Assembly: GCF_022458985.1 (NCBI RefSeq)
Contig: NC_061773.1
Span: 4,780,001 to 4,844,000, forward strand
Source: Mugil cephalus
Lineage: Eukaryota > Chordata > Actinopteri > Mugiliformes > Mugilidae
Length of the DNA stretch: 64,000 nucleotides
Direction: 5' to 3'
This document shows, piece by piece, positions 37,703 to 49,207 of this stretch. Position 1 is the first letter of the stretch, and the number at the start of each line of letters is the position of its first letter. The translations under genes were made by a program, and so were the position numbers. Under the pieces are notes generated by a model that ran no database searches, had not been told where the DNA came from, and worked only from the letters and a program-made list of their open reading frames with translations.

Positions 37703-37905
37703 AATTAAATAATGGTTAGCACTGATGCCTCCCAGCGAGAAGGTCCGGGTTCGAGTCCAGCTCGGCCTTTGTGTCTTGTCAGGCAGTATGTCCTGTCCAG
37801 GTTGTACCCTGTCTCTCACCTGATGACAGCTGGGACAGGCTCCAGAAACCCTCGCGACCCTAGTGAGGATAAGTGGTAGTAGAAGATGAGATGAGTTGCT
37901 CATCT
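37703..37905 (+). mobile_element. tRNA-headed SINE-like repeat (plus orientation)
   Basis: TGGTTAGCACTGATGCC (A-box side) and GGTCCGGGTTCGAGTCC (B box) are followed by the common fish sequence GACAGCTGGGACAGGCTCCA and a GATGAGATGAG tail. This text is found many times in teleost genomes. It lies inverted to the copy at 38350. Confidence 0.7.
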
Positions 37906-38349
37906 GTGTCGTTTGAAAGTAACAGTGAATGAAGTAAAGTCACAGTAAAAACAAACTAAGTTTTGAGAACATTGACTTTGCTTTTACAGTTAAGGACTGT
38001 AGTATTAAAATGTGTTTGTGATGTAGCTTCTCCCTCACAATACCATAATAAAAACATTGGGCCTGATGTAGACTATAACATTATCAAATTATATATAATT
38101 ATATCCATGTAAATTATATTGAGATGTTTCTATTTAATACATAGTAATCGTCATACCCTCAAAGTGCGTCTCTGGCCAAGACACGACTACAGTGAGAATC
38201 CCACTCCTCTCCCACAGCTTTGCTTATTCCATTTTAATGACATAAAATGGGCATAATAATATTCAAAAATGGAATATTCAATAGTATATTTAACCAGTGT
38301 TTATTGCTGTGTTTCTTTGTATTTGAGCATGCCACAAGTCATAGTTTCA

Positions 38350-38640
38350 GTTTTATCACATCTCATCTTCCGTACCGCTTAGTCCTCACTAGGGTCGCGG
38401 GGGTTTCTGGAGCCTATCCCAGCTGTCATCAGGTGAGAGGTGGGGTACACCCTGGACAGGTCGCCAGCCTATCGCAGGGCTAACACAGAGACAAACAACC
38501 ATTCTCACTCACACTCACTCACACCTAGGGTCAGCCTAACAACCGACACAGGGAGACCATGCAAACTCCAACTCCAACTCCCGAGCTGGATTCGGACCCA
38601 GACCTTCTCACTGGAGCCGCTGTGCTGCCAGTTTCAGTTT
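38350..38640 (-). mobile_element. SINE-like repeat, inverted relative of 37703-37905
   Basis: Starts with a tail-like CATCTCATCTTCC, then TCTGGAGCCTATCCCAGCTG and GGTACACCCTGGACAGGTCG, and ends with the complement of a tRNA-like head near GGATTCGGACCCAGACC. Same family as 37703-37905, opposite direction. Confidence 0.7.
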
Positions 38641-38702
38641 TAATTTTTTATTGCAATAACCAAGTTATTCTGTGGCCTGAACTGTAGCCTATCAACCAAA
38701 TC

Positions 38703-39918
38703 ATGTCCATGACAGGTGACAGGTGGCATTTTCTTCATCCACTAATTTGTTACTGTGGTGTCCAACCAAAGGAAAGTACCCGCTCATCAGCAGCAAGTAT
38801 TGCAGCATTGAATGACTTGGATGATACCCAGCAAGATGCAGGACTCTGGTACTACAGCCTAATGAATGACATAGGTGATGAATGTTCTGCCCCTGCTAGA
38901 GGAACCTTGAGCTCCAGGGATAATTCCCCCGACAATGCACAGGCCTCAAGCTTGGATGCCTTACTCCATGAGATCCAAGAGCTTCGGGAGAACCTCGTCA
39001 AATCTGAAGAATCCTTTGAAAGCTTTAGAGCTTACTACCAACGAGAATACTCAGTAATCTGGGCAGCTGTGCAAGAGGATAAATGGAGGTACTCTACCAT
39101 TCAGTAGTCTATGGGCTGGGGAAAAAAATCCATATCTTGTTTGTGATGTGCTTCTGTTGTCATTTTGCAGGCGTGACCTTTTAGAAGAGCAGCTCAGTGA
39201 CTTGACAGAACTGTATCAGAATGAACTTTCAAACTTGAAGGAGGAACTAGCCAGCCTGGAGGATAAGATCGCTTATCGGTCTTATGACACTGCAGCAGAT
39301 TTTCATGTAAGTTGCAAACAAGTGGGCAAGTGGTCCTGAACTTGATCCTGTGATAAAGTAATTGAAATTTGATTTTTGATTGCCTATTACAAAAGCATGA
39401 CTGTTACAGGGATAATTTTGGGTCATGTTTAAGATCCTGGAGCAGCCACCTGATGTCAAACTCCTCGTTTATTGTCCATCTCTATTCTGTTCAAATTCTG
39501 AAGTAACATAGATCTTAAATACTGTGTATTTCCAAATGAATAATACATTACTACTTCAGCATAGGATAACTACGAATTGTACCATTTTGTCTGTGACCTG
39601 TAGGAGGCGCTGGGGGCTTGTCAGATGCGTCTCTTCAAGATGGAGCAGCAGCAACAGCAGCAGCATGAGAGTTTGGAGAATGCTACAGTACAGATAGCAC
39701 TGGAAAACCTGATAAATGCGCTGCTAGCTGTTATGGCGGGCCTCTTAATGTTTGTGTCTACAATAGCCAACTGTGTTGCCCCTTTGATAAAAACATCTGT
39801 CCGAGTGTTTTTTACAGCGTTACTTTCAGTCTTTTTCTTTTTCCTGTGGAGGCACTGGGATGTAATTTCAGAGTATGTCCGTTTATTCATCGCTCACACT
39901 GAAAAGGGAAAAAAATAA
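38703..39918 (+). CDS. tmcc1-like truncated duplicate (last three exons)
   Basis: Three exons: 38703-39088, 39171-39306, 39604-39918; 278 residues if the ATG at 38703 is used. They are homologous to tmcc1 exons 3-5. The second and third exons have exactly the same lengths as in tmcc1 (136 and 315 nt), and intron phases and splice sites are kept, so this is a DNA-level duplication rather than a retrocopy. The protein keeps a coiled coil ([36 protein letters not shown]) and both C-terminal membrane segments ([30 protein letters not shown]). The region matching TMCC1 residues 1-375 is missing. The first 90 nt of the duplicated exon are out of the ancestral frame and contain a stop there, so a new start must serve, if any. 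AATAAA lies near 40082. It could be a short ER tail-anchored protein or an old, still-open relic. Confidence 0.7.
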
Positions 39919-40144
39919 AATTGTTGGCATTTTCATTGACTATTGGCAGAGTCTCAGCAATTCTTCAAAGAAGTTCTTTAAAAAGTGGTCCCACGTGATG
40001 ACGATTTATCTTATGCCCCCTTCAGGCCATGCATCACCTTATGCATCCTCAGGTCCAATCTCAGTTTCTTGCCCTGTATCCCAATAAATGCCAACATTAC
40101 TTTGGGTACAGAGGAATATTTTACCAGCAACTTTGTCCAGTGGG

Positions 40145-40175
40145 AGAAGAGAAAAAAAAAAAAAAAAAAAAAAAA
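40145..40175. repeat. Poly(A) run in the 3' region of the tmcc1-like duplicate
   Basis: An uninterrupted run of about 26 A follows GAAGAG. It lies after the AATAAA near 40082 and before the h1m 3' end. Confidence 0.8.
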
Positions 40176-40452
40176 TTCATGCTACTGAAGGAATGCAGAC
40201 GAATGCATACTAGACCACCTTTAAATGTGGATCAGAGGATCTCAAATGCATCCTGGTCCTGTGTTCACACTTTAAATCATATTCCCTAGGACGAATGTTA
40301 TGCTAGGAAAGGAAAGTTCTGAACCTATAAGCTGAAATTAGCACCATTTTCTTTTAAATAGTCCTTACTGTGAATGTACACATTGTAAAAATCACACAAG
40401 ATCTCAAAAATTAAGATTTTATTGCAAATAACAGTATAAAATAGTATAAACT

Positions 40453-41634
40453 TTAGTCTGCAGCCTTCTTTGCTCGCTTCCCAGTAGCTTTAGAAGGGAC
40501 ATCACTGCCAGCTTTAGTGGCCTTGCTCTGGGATGCCTTTTCAGGCTTCCCCTCCTTTGTCTTCTTTGCAGCTTTAGTTTTGGTGCCCTCACCATCACCT
40601 CCCGCTTCAGCTTTCTTCGCTTTAGGCTTCTTTGCTGGTGCAACCTTTGAGGCAAGAGCCTCGTCATTTTTCTTTGACTTTTTAGGAGGCTTCAAGTCCT
40701 AAAACACAAAAGAAAACACTAGAGTCAATTAGTTTAATATTGGATGTGCAGTCCAAAAAGTATCAAATCTGAAAGGTCAGCTGCTCCTCTCCCACACTTG
40801 TTGCACCCGATCCTCAAACACTTTTGATGCCTTACCTTTGGTGATTTTGTTTGTTCATTTGCAGCATCTGTCTTCTTAGTGGCACCTTAAAGAGGTTACA
40901 AGCTATTAAGACAGACATGGAATAAGCTGATATTACTGGATGTTTTGTCATTTTGTTTTTACCTGCTTTTTTAGACTTTTTGGCTCCATCCTTCGTTTTG
41001 CCCTTGGCTGCTTTTGGAGATTTTTGGACATTGGGATCTGCATTCTCGCCCTTTGGCTTTGACTCTTTCACTTTTGGTGCGAGCTTAACACATAGGGAAA
41101 TATGCATGACGTCCGTTAATAACATTTAATCAGTTTGGCCGCAGCTTCACATTTAACGTCTCACCCTGAATTTCCCCGTCGCGCCTGTGGTGACACTGGA
41201 GTTTGCAGGCCGCACTAAAGTGCCATTCTCAATTCCTTTTTTCAGGGCTTTGCGGACCAAATACTTCAACCTCACCGAATCCACAGAGGGGTACTTCTGT
41301 TTAATATAATTCTGTATGGCTTGTGATGAGACTCCTTTGCGCGAGTCTAATTCTTTAAGCGCTTCTTTCACCATAATGGCAGTGGAGGGATGAGCTGCAA
41401 TTTTACGCACCGCCGCGGCACCTACACAGAGGAAAAGATGTGGAGAAAATACAGAACACTGACCACACACGGTTTACAAATTTGCTGCCTTTAAGTTCCG
41501 GGCTCAAAAGTCACGTGGCTCTGGCTTTTTAATGCCGTTTGCGTACTACCTGGCGCTTTCTCATCCGTCTCTTCCACCGCTACATCGCTTGAAGACTGTG
41601 CAGGCGCCTCAGCTGCTGACTTTTTGGGAGGCAT
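40453..41634 (-). CDS. h1m: Linker histone H1, oocyte/embryonic H1-8 (H1M) type, with introns
   Basis: Five exons in transcript order: 41550-41634, 41165-41421, 40963-41083, 40836-40885, 40453-40698; 252 residues. Residues about 34-112 form the H1/H5 winged-helix globular domain: HPSTAIMVKEALKELDSRKG, VSSQAIQNYIKQKYPSVDSV, KYLVRKALKKGIENG and TGATGKFR. The tail is Lys/Ala-rich (SPKAAKGKTKDGAKKSKKA, KKPKAKKAEAGG). Replication-dependent H1 genes lack introns; a five-exon H1 is the pattern of the maternal H1-8/H1M genes, and human H1-8 lies near TMCC1 on 3q. It would bind nucleosome linker DNA in eggs and early embryos. The minus-strand AATAAA near 40415 indicates a polyadenylated mRNA. It converges tail-to-tail on the tmcc1-like duplicate. 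Confidence 0.88.
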
Positions 41635-41749
41635 TGCTGTAGGAATATAAAAGAAAAACGAGGCACAAATAACTCAGCTTCTGTGACATCTAAAAGTGTG
41701 CAGCCTGCGCCAGGTTGCAAGCGCACCTGTCTTTATGGAGTCGCTTCCG

Positions 41750-42480
41750 GTCAAATGAGCCCAGGTTAATCACATCGCGTCAGGTGTAGTCGATTAAGGT
41801 TTGTGAATGAATGCACCACAGTGAAAGACTTTTTCCAGCTTCTGCTAGTAGACACCTGTTACAACTGAATGAGTTCTCTTTCCTCGCAGTAAGTTTATTC
41901 TCGGTATAATTACATTTATTATTATTTTTTTTAATTTTGTTTTTTATTTGGAGGGACACAATATCTTGTCAGACTTCACTGTCATCTTGTCTGGACATCT
42001 GTTTTTGATCCTCATCTGTGAGTTGAACACTTTATTTTATTTTATTTTATTTTATTTTATTTTATTTTATTACTATCACTGCTTTTTCCCTTCTTTAATT
42101 TAACTTGCCACCAAATCTTGACTTCCTTTTTTTTTTTTTTTTTTTTAAAGTAATTTGAACAGAAATACACAGTCAGGCTGTATTTGAAAGTGGATTCATG
42201 TCCTTTATGTTTTTTATGTATTTTTTTAATGTATTTTTTATTTTTTTTATTTTTATGTTTTTTATGTATCCGTTCATATCCATCTTCATTCTAGATGGTG
42301 TGGACCTGGAGTCACACAGAAATGACATTTATTAGGACCAAAAGTATATCATGCTACATATCTGAAAAAACAATATCAACACATGACTTTTACGTTCGGT
42401 ATTTTTTCAGAGAGGTTGATGTGATAGCAAGCTACAATAACTCTTTTTGCACACTTTGAAGAGGACAGCAGACAGGCAGA
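41750..42480. other. Intergenic, low-complexity T-rich sequence
   Basis: No gene was seen. It holds a (TTTTA)n run at 42031-42071, a poly(T) run near 42129-42147, and further T-rich sequence to about 42270. Confidence 0.6.
42031..42071. repeat. (TTTTA)n microsatellite
   Basis: About eight tandem pentanucleotide units. Confidence 0.95.
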
Positions 42481-42519
42481 GGGCACACTGTTAACACTAT
42501 TGGAATATACGATCACCCT

Positions 42520-43172
42520 CTCATCCTTCAGCAATGGGGCTCAGGAAACACCCAGGACTGGAAGGAGTACCAGGGAAGGTGCTGAAATCATGTGCCCATC
42601 AGCTTGCTGCAGTACTCACCAACATCTGTTGCTGCAGCAAGCCACAGTCCCCACCTCTCTGCCCCGATACGTACACCAGGATGCTGTTTGTTGACTGTTT
42701 GTTTAACTGGTCAACAAACTGCACAAACTACAGCTCAGAACCAAACTTCTGTCGGTGGATGATGGACTTCCTGACAGACAGACCTCAGCATGTTAGGATG
42801 AGCACCTCTGCATCCTCCTCCATCGTCCTCAACACAGGGGTGCCACAGGGCTGCGTCCTGAGTCCCATCCACTTCACACTTTACACCCTTGACTGCATCA
42901 CCTCCTGAGATACCAACACGGTCATCAAATTTCCTCAAATTACCACTGTGGGACTGGTCAGTGGCAGCAATGAGGCTCCATACAGGGAGGAGGTCCTGAG
43001 GCTAGTGGCCTGGTGCTGTGACAACCACCTCAACCTCAATACCAGAAAGACCAAAGAAATCATCATTGATTTCAGGTTGAGGACAATGTCGCACACAGTT
43101 CTACGGAAGAGGTGGTGGAGCAGGTCTCAGACACCTGTATGGAAGAACTGGAACAAAGTCAGTGTCCACTGA
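42520..43172 (+). mobile_element. Decayed LINE reverse transcriptase fragment (L2/CR1/Rex1 group)
   Basis: Reads GLEGVPGKVLKSCAHQLAAV, then RMLFVDCLFNW, WMMDFLTDRPQHVRM, and LNTGVPQGCVLSPIHFTLYT, the last being reverse transcriptase motif 4/B'. In a shifted frame, APYREEVLRLVAWCCDNHLN and LNTRKTKEIIIDF follow, which come after the YADD region in this group. The catalytic YADD box itself is degraded, and ORF1 and the endonuclease are missing. It is a 5'-truncated dead copy just upstream of receptor gene A. Confidence 0.85.
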
Positions 43173-43277
43173 CGTCCACTAAAACAAACTAAAACAAATG
43201 TGTTAGATGGTTTCACAGGTCTCTATTCTCAGTGGGGTTTTTTTTCGCCTGTAGATGTGACTCTCTTCTGATGCTTT

Positions 43278-43310
43278 CAGTGGTTTTCCTGTGGTGATCA
43301 TTTTCTGCTA
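43278..43310 (+). promoter_or_regulatory. Conserved ETS/RUNX-like block upstream of receptor gene A
   Basis: CAGTGGTTTTCCTGTGGTG followed by ATTTTCTGCTA about 80-110 bp before the ATG. TTCC (ETS core GGAA on the other strand) abuts TGTGGT (RUNX core). The same text stands before genes B and C. Confidence 0.5.
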
Positions 43311-43386
43311 AGTGACACGTAGGTCAGCCTTAATATAGTCAGACACTCAAGTATCTTCTTTAAGAGTCTCACTGTTCAGCTTCATC

Positions 43387-46300
43387 ATGTCTAGGCGCCT
43401 GTTGTTCATCATCCTCATGTGTAAGTTAAACCTCCTACAGATCTAGCCATTATCAGTGTGGACTTTTACAAACAAATGAAGACTCAGAACTAACAACTAT
43501 TTAAAAAGAGAAAAAACGAATCAAGTTTTAAATCTGTCCACCTTTAAAGTTATTAATATGGTATTTTACCTCTCATCATATTTTATTTCAAACAGGTTTG
43601 TTTCAAGAAACTCAAGTACAAGGTCGGTTTCTGATCTATAGCTGTGCTTTTATCACTGTGTGATTAATTGTGGTTTGTTAATTAACTATTTTCTAGCTAA
43701 TTTTACAAATATTTTTCACTACTTCACACACGTACTTGCGGTTTCTCATTTATAATCTTATGCGAACTAAGTATCTGATAAAATATGTCCGTTCTGTTGA
43801 ATTTCCAGCTCTTCCTCCAGCTACACTGACAGTGAATCCACCACTTATCACAGAGACAGACTCAGTCATGTTGAGCTGTGAGGCTCCGTCTCACATTCCA
43901 GTGTTTCAGTGTTACTTCGACATTGTGAAACAAAAACACACTTTCAAAAATTTCGAGTGTGTTCAGACACTGACAGGAACTGCCCTGCTGTTGATGTCTC
44001 ATCAGAGTTCCCCTTCTGAGGTTAACGTCAGATGTTTTTACACTGTAAAGTATGGAGATGTAGATACTCCATCTCCACACAGTGACGTATCCTCCATCAC
44101 CGTACAGCGTGAGTGACCTTTTACTGCTTTTACCTTGTTTCAACATATTGTCAGACCATCCGTAAGATAACTAACATCACTACAGTAGGACGTCTGTAAA
44201 TGTCAGTTTCACCTTTTTGCTGCGACATGCCGTAGGCTTGATTGCAGACTGTTACAAACGGTCACATCTTATTTACCGACTTTCATCATGTAGGTCAAAA
44301 ACCAGAGATGAGTCTTCAACATGCTGTAGATGTTTATGTCTTCACTTGTTCTCTGCCTGCATCTGTTGAACATGATGCTACGTGTAACCTGTACTTTGGG
44401 GAAGAGAGTCGTCCAGTAGTAACAACAACCGCCTGGAACACAAGGAGCTCAAAAACCAACCAGTTGTTCTGTCTGTTTACTGTTGACACTGATGATTTGT
44501 TGAGACGTCTGCACTCACTTCAACAAAAGGATGCCAGCTGTGATTACAGATGGGGAAGTGAACCAAACAATTTGTCTCCTCGAAGTGATGGATACAACTT
44601 GATGGGTATGTGAAAGATGCTACTTCACAGTAAATGACAACGCATTCTATGAAATAATGGACATTTTGAAAGTGAATTGCTACTGAATGTACCAATTGTT
44701 AGAAACACCGTGCAGTGTGCTTTTTGAATCTGCCTATATTTTAATACAATTTGCACTGTGATATGTGATGAGTAGTTCTCCATTACTGCCTCTTGCTGTT
44801 TTACCTCATCAGTGTACACTGAATCGGCAACATGTAATAATAACATATCTCAATAACACATTTCGCACTAAACCAGCTGATTAACAGACTTTTTTTTTTT
44901 TTTTTTTTAGAACACATTGAAAAATATATACTATATACTGCATTCGAGTCATGTATTCTCCATCCTATTATGAAGTGTGATGATGATGGTCCAGAGCATC
45001 TTAACATGTTATTTCTATAAATGTTTAGATGTCTTTTGTTTTTTTACATATATGTTTTTGAAGCAGATTCAACTTTTTGTACATCCACTGTCTTGACTCC
45101 TACCACTTCTGTGAGCACAGCATCAGGTAACAGAAGTTACAGATTGTTGTTCATGTTCTGTGTTTCAAATGACCCATTTTTGAAGCATAAGATAGAGCCA
45201 CATTTCAGCTTCAGTGTGAGTAAGTTAGAGTCTCCTGAGAGTAAAAGGAATAAAAAGCTTTTTATTCCTTTTACTCTCAGGAGACTCTGTACTGTGCTGT
45301 ACTGTAGACTCCGTATTGCAACTGCTTTGAAAATATTGGCTGCTTCGTTCATGAAAACAAGCAAAAATATAACAAATGAGCAGGTAAATTAGAGTCTTCA
45401 ATATTATCTGGCAAGTAATTATCATTCTAAAGAAAATCTCCTCTATGACTGTACAGGAAGCCAGCGGTCTCCAGGAAACACACCGGTTACCACCAGCCTC
45501 AGTAATGTGGCCACTGCAGCTGAAACAACTCTTGAACACACACCAGAAAACAATATTACTGGTGAGACTCGAATGAGTGTTTTAAAATGTAACTATGCAT
45601 CGCTGTGAATTCTATTAAATGTTTTATGTTTGTCTTATTCAACTGTCATTCAATTTATCTAAAACCCTGCAAACACTTTCATTATACACACTTTGCAGAA
45701 TGTGGAAAAAATATGTACATAAAAATATGTTCAATAACATTTAATCGTACTTCAGACACACACAGTATGTCATGTTTGAATAATGTGTGTTTCCTTGGCA
45801 GCAACACATGTTGTATAATTGCCATGCTTCTCCTCAGAGCACTGTGGGAGCACATGGGCGTCGGTATTTCAGTTAGAAGTAAAACTTCTTTGCGTCCTCA
45901 GAGAAAGTAACATCAAAATGGAAGATGATGGTAGTTGTGGCTTATTTTGGAGCAGCTGTCACCATCGTCTTATTTGTGCTGTTTCTTCTCATAGCCAAAA
46001 GGAAAAGAGGTGAGAAATATGTCAATGTATTCTCTGTCCATCATCTCCAGTGTTTTTTTGTTTGTTTGTTTTAATATTTATACATGCAGTACATGTTAAA
46101 ATATATGACTTAAATTTAACATGATGAATAAGTTTTTCTACTGAGATGTTTTACAATGCCCATGGCATTAAAATGTTTCTTGTCAGTTTGATGAGCTTGA
46201 ATTAGTTTCATTAATATGTATGAAATAATGTTTGTTGTCTAGTTTGATTTGACTTTGAGCTCATTAATTTACAATCTCTATCCTTGAAAATGATTGGACA

Positions 46301-46996
46301 TTAGCTTCCGCTGCAGAAGACTGTGTGATGAAAAACACTGACCGTGGAGGACCGGTAATTAAATATTTTCTTCTGTCAGATGAAATATTTTATTTACAAC
46401 ACGTGAACAGCAACATTAATTAAGATGAACAAATGTGTTTATGTGTTAATGTGTGTGTGTGTTTTTCCTGTTGTGTCAAGTTGCTTGATAAAACCTCCAC
46501 AGTGATCACCTCAGTACCTGCTGCTGGCTTCCCTGCTGGTGAGATGCCTTTTGCTTTTCTGATGCAGGATGAAGGACAGGTTTCATGCTTCAGTGTTGAA
46601 AAAAACAAAAACAACTATACACCAGAAATTTTTTTCTGTGTTACAGGCAAATATTTTTTGGCTTTTGTAGTTAAATAATGAAGGATGCAAACCTTTGAGT
46701 AACATTGTTGCCTTCTCTCCTAATCAACGCATAAAACAGCAGTTAAACATTTTGTGATGTAGGCATGTGACCCTACAACAATTATATGTGTGGTGTTTTT
46801 CTGTTACCTGCAGACTCTGAGAAGCCGAACAGAACAGACGTGGAACATGTAAGTGAGATCAAAGGGCACAGCTGTGAATTTCTAGCTTCGCTGATGGTAG
46901 ATTTAAAAGCGTCTCACAGTTGTTGTGTTTTATTTCTAGTCGGATATAAACGACACGTACGCCAACATCTCCGATGAGCCGGCTGCACACACATGA
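43387..46996 (+). CDS. Receptor gene A: type I membrane protein with two four-cysteine modules
   Basis: Eleven exons: 43387-43420, 43596-43622, 43809-44108, 44294-44605, 45067-45126, 45457-45561, 45902-46009, 46305-46354, 46481-46538, 46814-46848, 46940-46996; 381 residues, all in frame. It starts MSRRLLFIILMC (signal peptide). Module D1 (exon 3) has VMLSCEAP, FQCYFD, FECVQTL, VRCFYTV; D2 (exon 4) has FTCSLPASVEHDATCNLYFG, LFCLFTV, SCDYR, LSPRSD. A Ser/Thr-rich stalk follows (two exons, 60 and 105 nt), then a transmembrane exon (VVVAYFGAAVTIVLFVLFLL, ending AKRKR) and a four-exon tail ending NDTYANISDEPAAHT. I do not recognise a named family; Ig-like D1 is plausible, while D2 lacks the usual Ig DxGxYxC motif. 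The layout resembles innate immune receptors. The function is unknown. A poly(A) signal lies near 47908. Confidence 0.75.
45227..45288. repeat. Perfect 62-bp palindrome in a gene A intron
   Basis: Two 31-bp arms (45227-45257 and 45258-45288) are exact reverse complements with no spacer, meeting at AAGCTT. The arm begins AGAGTCTCCTGAGAG and ends AATAAAAAG. Beyond both ends the symmetry stops at once. Confidence 0.97.
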
Positions 46997-49207
46997 TCAC
47001 AGAAACACACTGAAATGTGGGACACCATCTTGTCATCCAATCAATTCTACGCTGAAAAAAGTGTAACCTTGCTCAATAATGATGTCCAGATATCGCATCA
47101 AAATATTTGACTTCATAGAATCTAAATCAGGTCCAATTCTTATGACCTGATTATTTTATGCTGATGTAAACAATAATACTGCACTTGACTCAACCTTAAT
47201 TCTTTGCTTTGATATATATTATTTTCTTAACATTTTAGTTAATGAACCAAACTAATAAATTTAAATTGAACCAACCTTATATATTCACTTTTAACTGAAT
47301 TATTGTTTGCATTGACACCAGTTAGTTTATTTACATAAACCCAAACTATATTTTTCGCATTTAATTTGACTAGACTTTTGTTTCCCATCTTATAAACTCT
47401 ATAAAAAGAGACACTTGGCCAACAGATTACATTAAAAGTATTTATTAGTCTTTAACATATGAACCATATGGAACATATTAACATTAGGCAATTGGCCTTC
47501 ATTTGATTTAATTATCAGCAACTGCTTTGCTACTTGCATTTATTTTTGGACGAAATCCACCCAGGACTTAATTGACGTCCACGATGTCAAATGGTGCGTT
47601 TGGCCAGCATGCTGAGAGAGAGAGCTACAGGATTAACGTGTGCTCTGAGTGTGCAATGCACAAGTAAAAATATTACCTGCAGGTCATGAAGAAAAAAAAA
47701 TTGAGAGAAATCAAACACATTGTTTTGGGTCCTTTTGGACGTATATTTAGTTCAGTATAAATCAAACTTGATGCCTCTAAATGCAAAGAGAATGAGTTTT
47801 ACAATCAAATCAATAACTTTATCCTGTTTGAAATGTCAGTTATTAGTTTGAATGAACAACTGCATGTTACACTTTTTTCAGTGTACATGTGACTTGTCCT
47901 CAAACCTAAAATAAAGAATGTTTCAGATACTGTGGGAAACATTTTGGAACTTGAACTTGTGGTTTAAGTTTTCTTTGTTGGCTCTGATGTTGTGACTGTG
48001 AACTACCCGACATGCTCAAAATATCGATAGTATTGATAAATCATATCATGTGATATTGAACTATCACCCAAAATACACAGTAACATAAGGAGGAACTTAA
48101 CTGTGTTTTCATTGTGGAGACTGTGGTTTGTAGTGCCATTCAATTGCATTGTTTTTGTGTTATTCCCACTCTTTCGTTTCAATTTATTTATTTTTTTTCA
48201 CATTTTGGTAAGTGGGCTAGAACGTTATCGCATGAAGGGGGATTAGTGCACGGCTGTTATGCTAGAATTCATTAATTTTCACAAATGTTTTTTGTGACAA
48301 AGATCTCTGTAGTTTTTTAAGCCATCAAGTTAATGAATCAAAATTAAAGGTGTATTTCCTCAAAAATGAGTCCAATTTAAAGTCTATTCTGATGGTCACA
48401 GGTTCTATTTCTGCTCATTACTGCTCGATAATCTGTAGGATAATATTAGTTTTTAATTAACACCTAGAAGTCACATTGTCTTTTACAGGGGTTTTCTTTC
48501 TGTGTTCTGTATTTTCCCACAAAGTCCCGGTTTTATCCACAGTGTCCAATCCTGAGTGTGTTCATCCTTCTCATGTCGTTCTGTGTTGTGTTACATATGC
48601 AGTTGTGTGTCTGCTTTTAATTCATGTGCAATATAATGTTTATGGTCTTGGTCTGTCTGTGAATGGGATTTTGGGAGGCCTGTTCTATTTTAGTAGTAGT
48701 AGTAGTAGTAGTATTTTAAGCGTATTTTCTTTTTAAAGCACCACTGAGATACTGAGAGGGGTATTATGCAATTTAGTTGTAACATGCATATAATGATAAT
48801 AAAGGCTTTTTACTTTGTAATTTCCAATTCATCTGTGACTGAAGTGTTGTTGTGTTTTCGCTTAATTAATCCTGCACTCTTCTCCACGTCTTCCAGTTAC
48901 AAAGAAATGTTGAATTACACACTGTACTTATTTTTAGCCAACTCTCACAACGGGACCACTTCACAGAGTGGTTAGCATGGCAGACTGCAGTCATCATGAT
49001 GTCACATCAGTTTTTAACCAATTAATAAATAAATACCTTTCATATCGAACAAATAGGGACTATGACTGTGTGAACATTTTACTATAAATGACTGCAAGAT
49101 CTTCTAAAAGAAGTTTGAATAAACTTGCAGTCATAACAGGCCCGGGTTAAAGTCAATGCATCCTAGATCAAACATTTGAATTTCAATTTATTTGCATTTA
49201 TTTTCAG
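46997..49207. other. gene A 3' region and spacer to gene B
   Basis: Gene A 3' UTR runs to an AATAAA near 47908. Another AATAAA lies near 48797 without a recognised gene before it. A (TAG)n run is at 48691-48713. No exon was seen until the relic at 49208. Confidence 0.5.
48691..48713. repeat. (TAG)n microsatellite
   Basis: About seven TAG units. Confidence 0.95.

Larger units (their letters stand above)
35185..38700. other. tmcc1 3' UTR and spacer before the tmcc1-like duplicate
   Basis: 35185 to about 36220 fits the tmcc1 3' UTR. 36650-36830 resembles a degenerate fish tRNA-tailed repeat (GGGATTCAAACC is a B-box-like complement). Two opposed SINE-like repeats lie at 37703-37905 and 38350-38640. 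No other gene was seen. Confidence 0.5.

Noticed and set aside
37703-37905. tRNA gene suggested by A- and B-box words
   Set aside because: No cloverleaf can be drawn; the flanking text is a high-copy fish repeat, so it is a SINE-like copy.
42031-42071. Array-like tandem repeat considered as CRISPR
   Set aside because: Simple pentanucleotide microsatellite without spacers in a vertebrate genome.
45137-45539. Same peptide (SKRNKKLFIPFTLRRL) on both strands
   Set aside because: A consequence of the perfect palindrome, not a gene.
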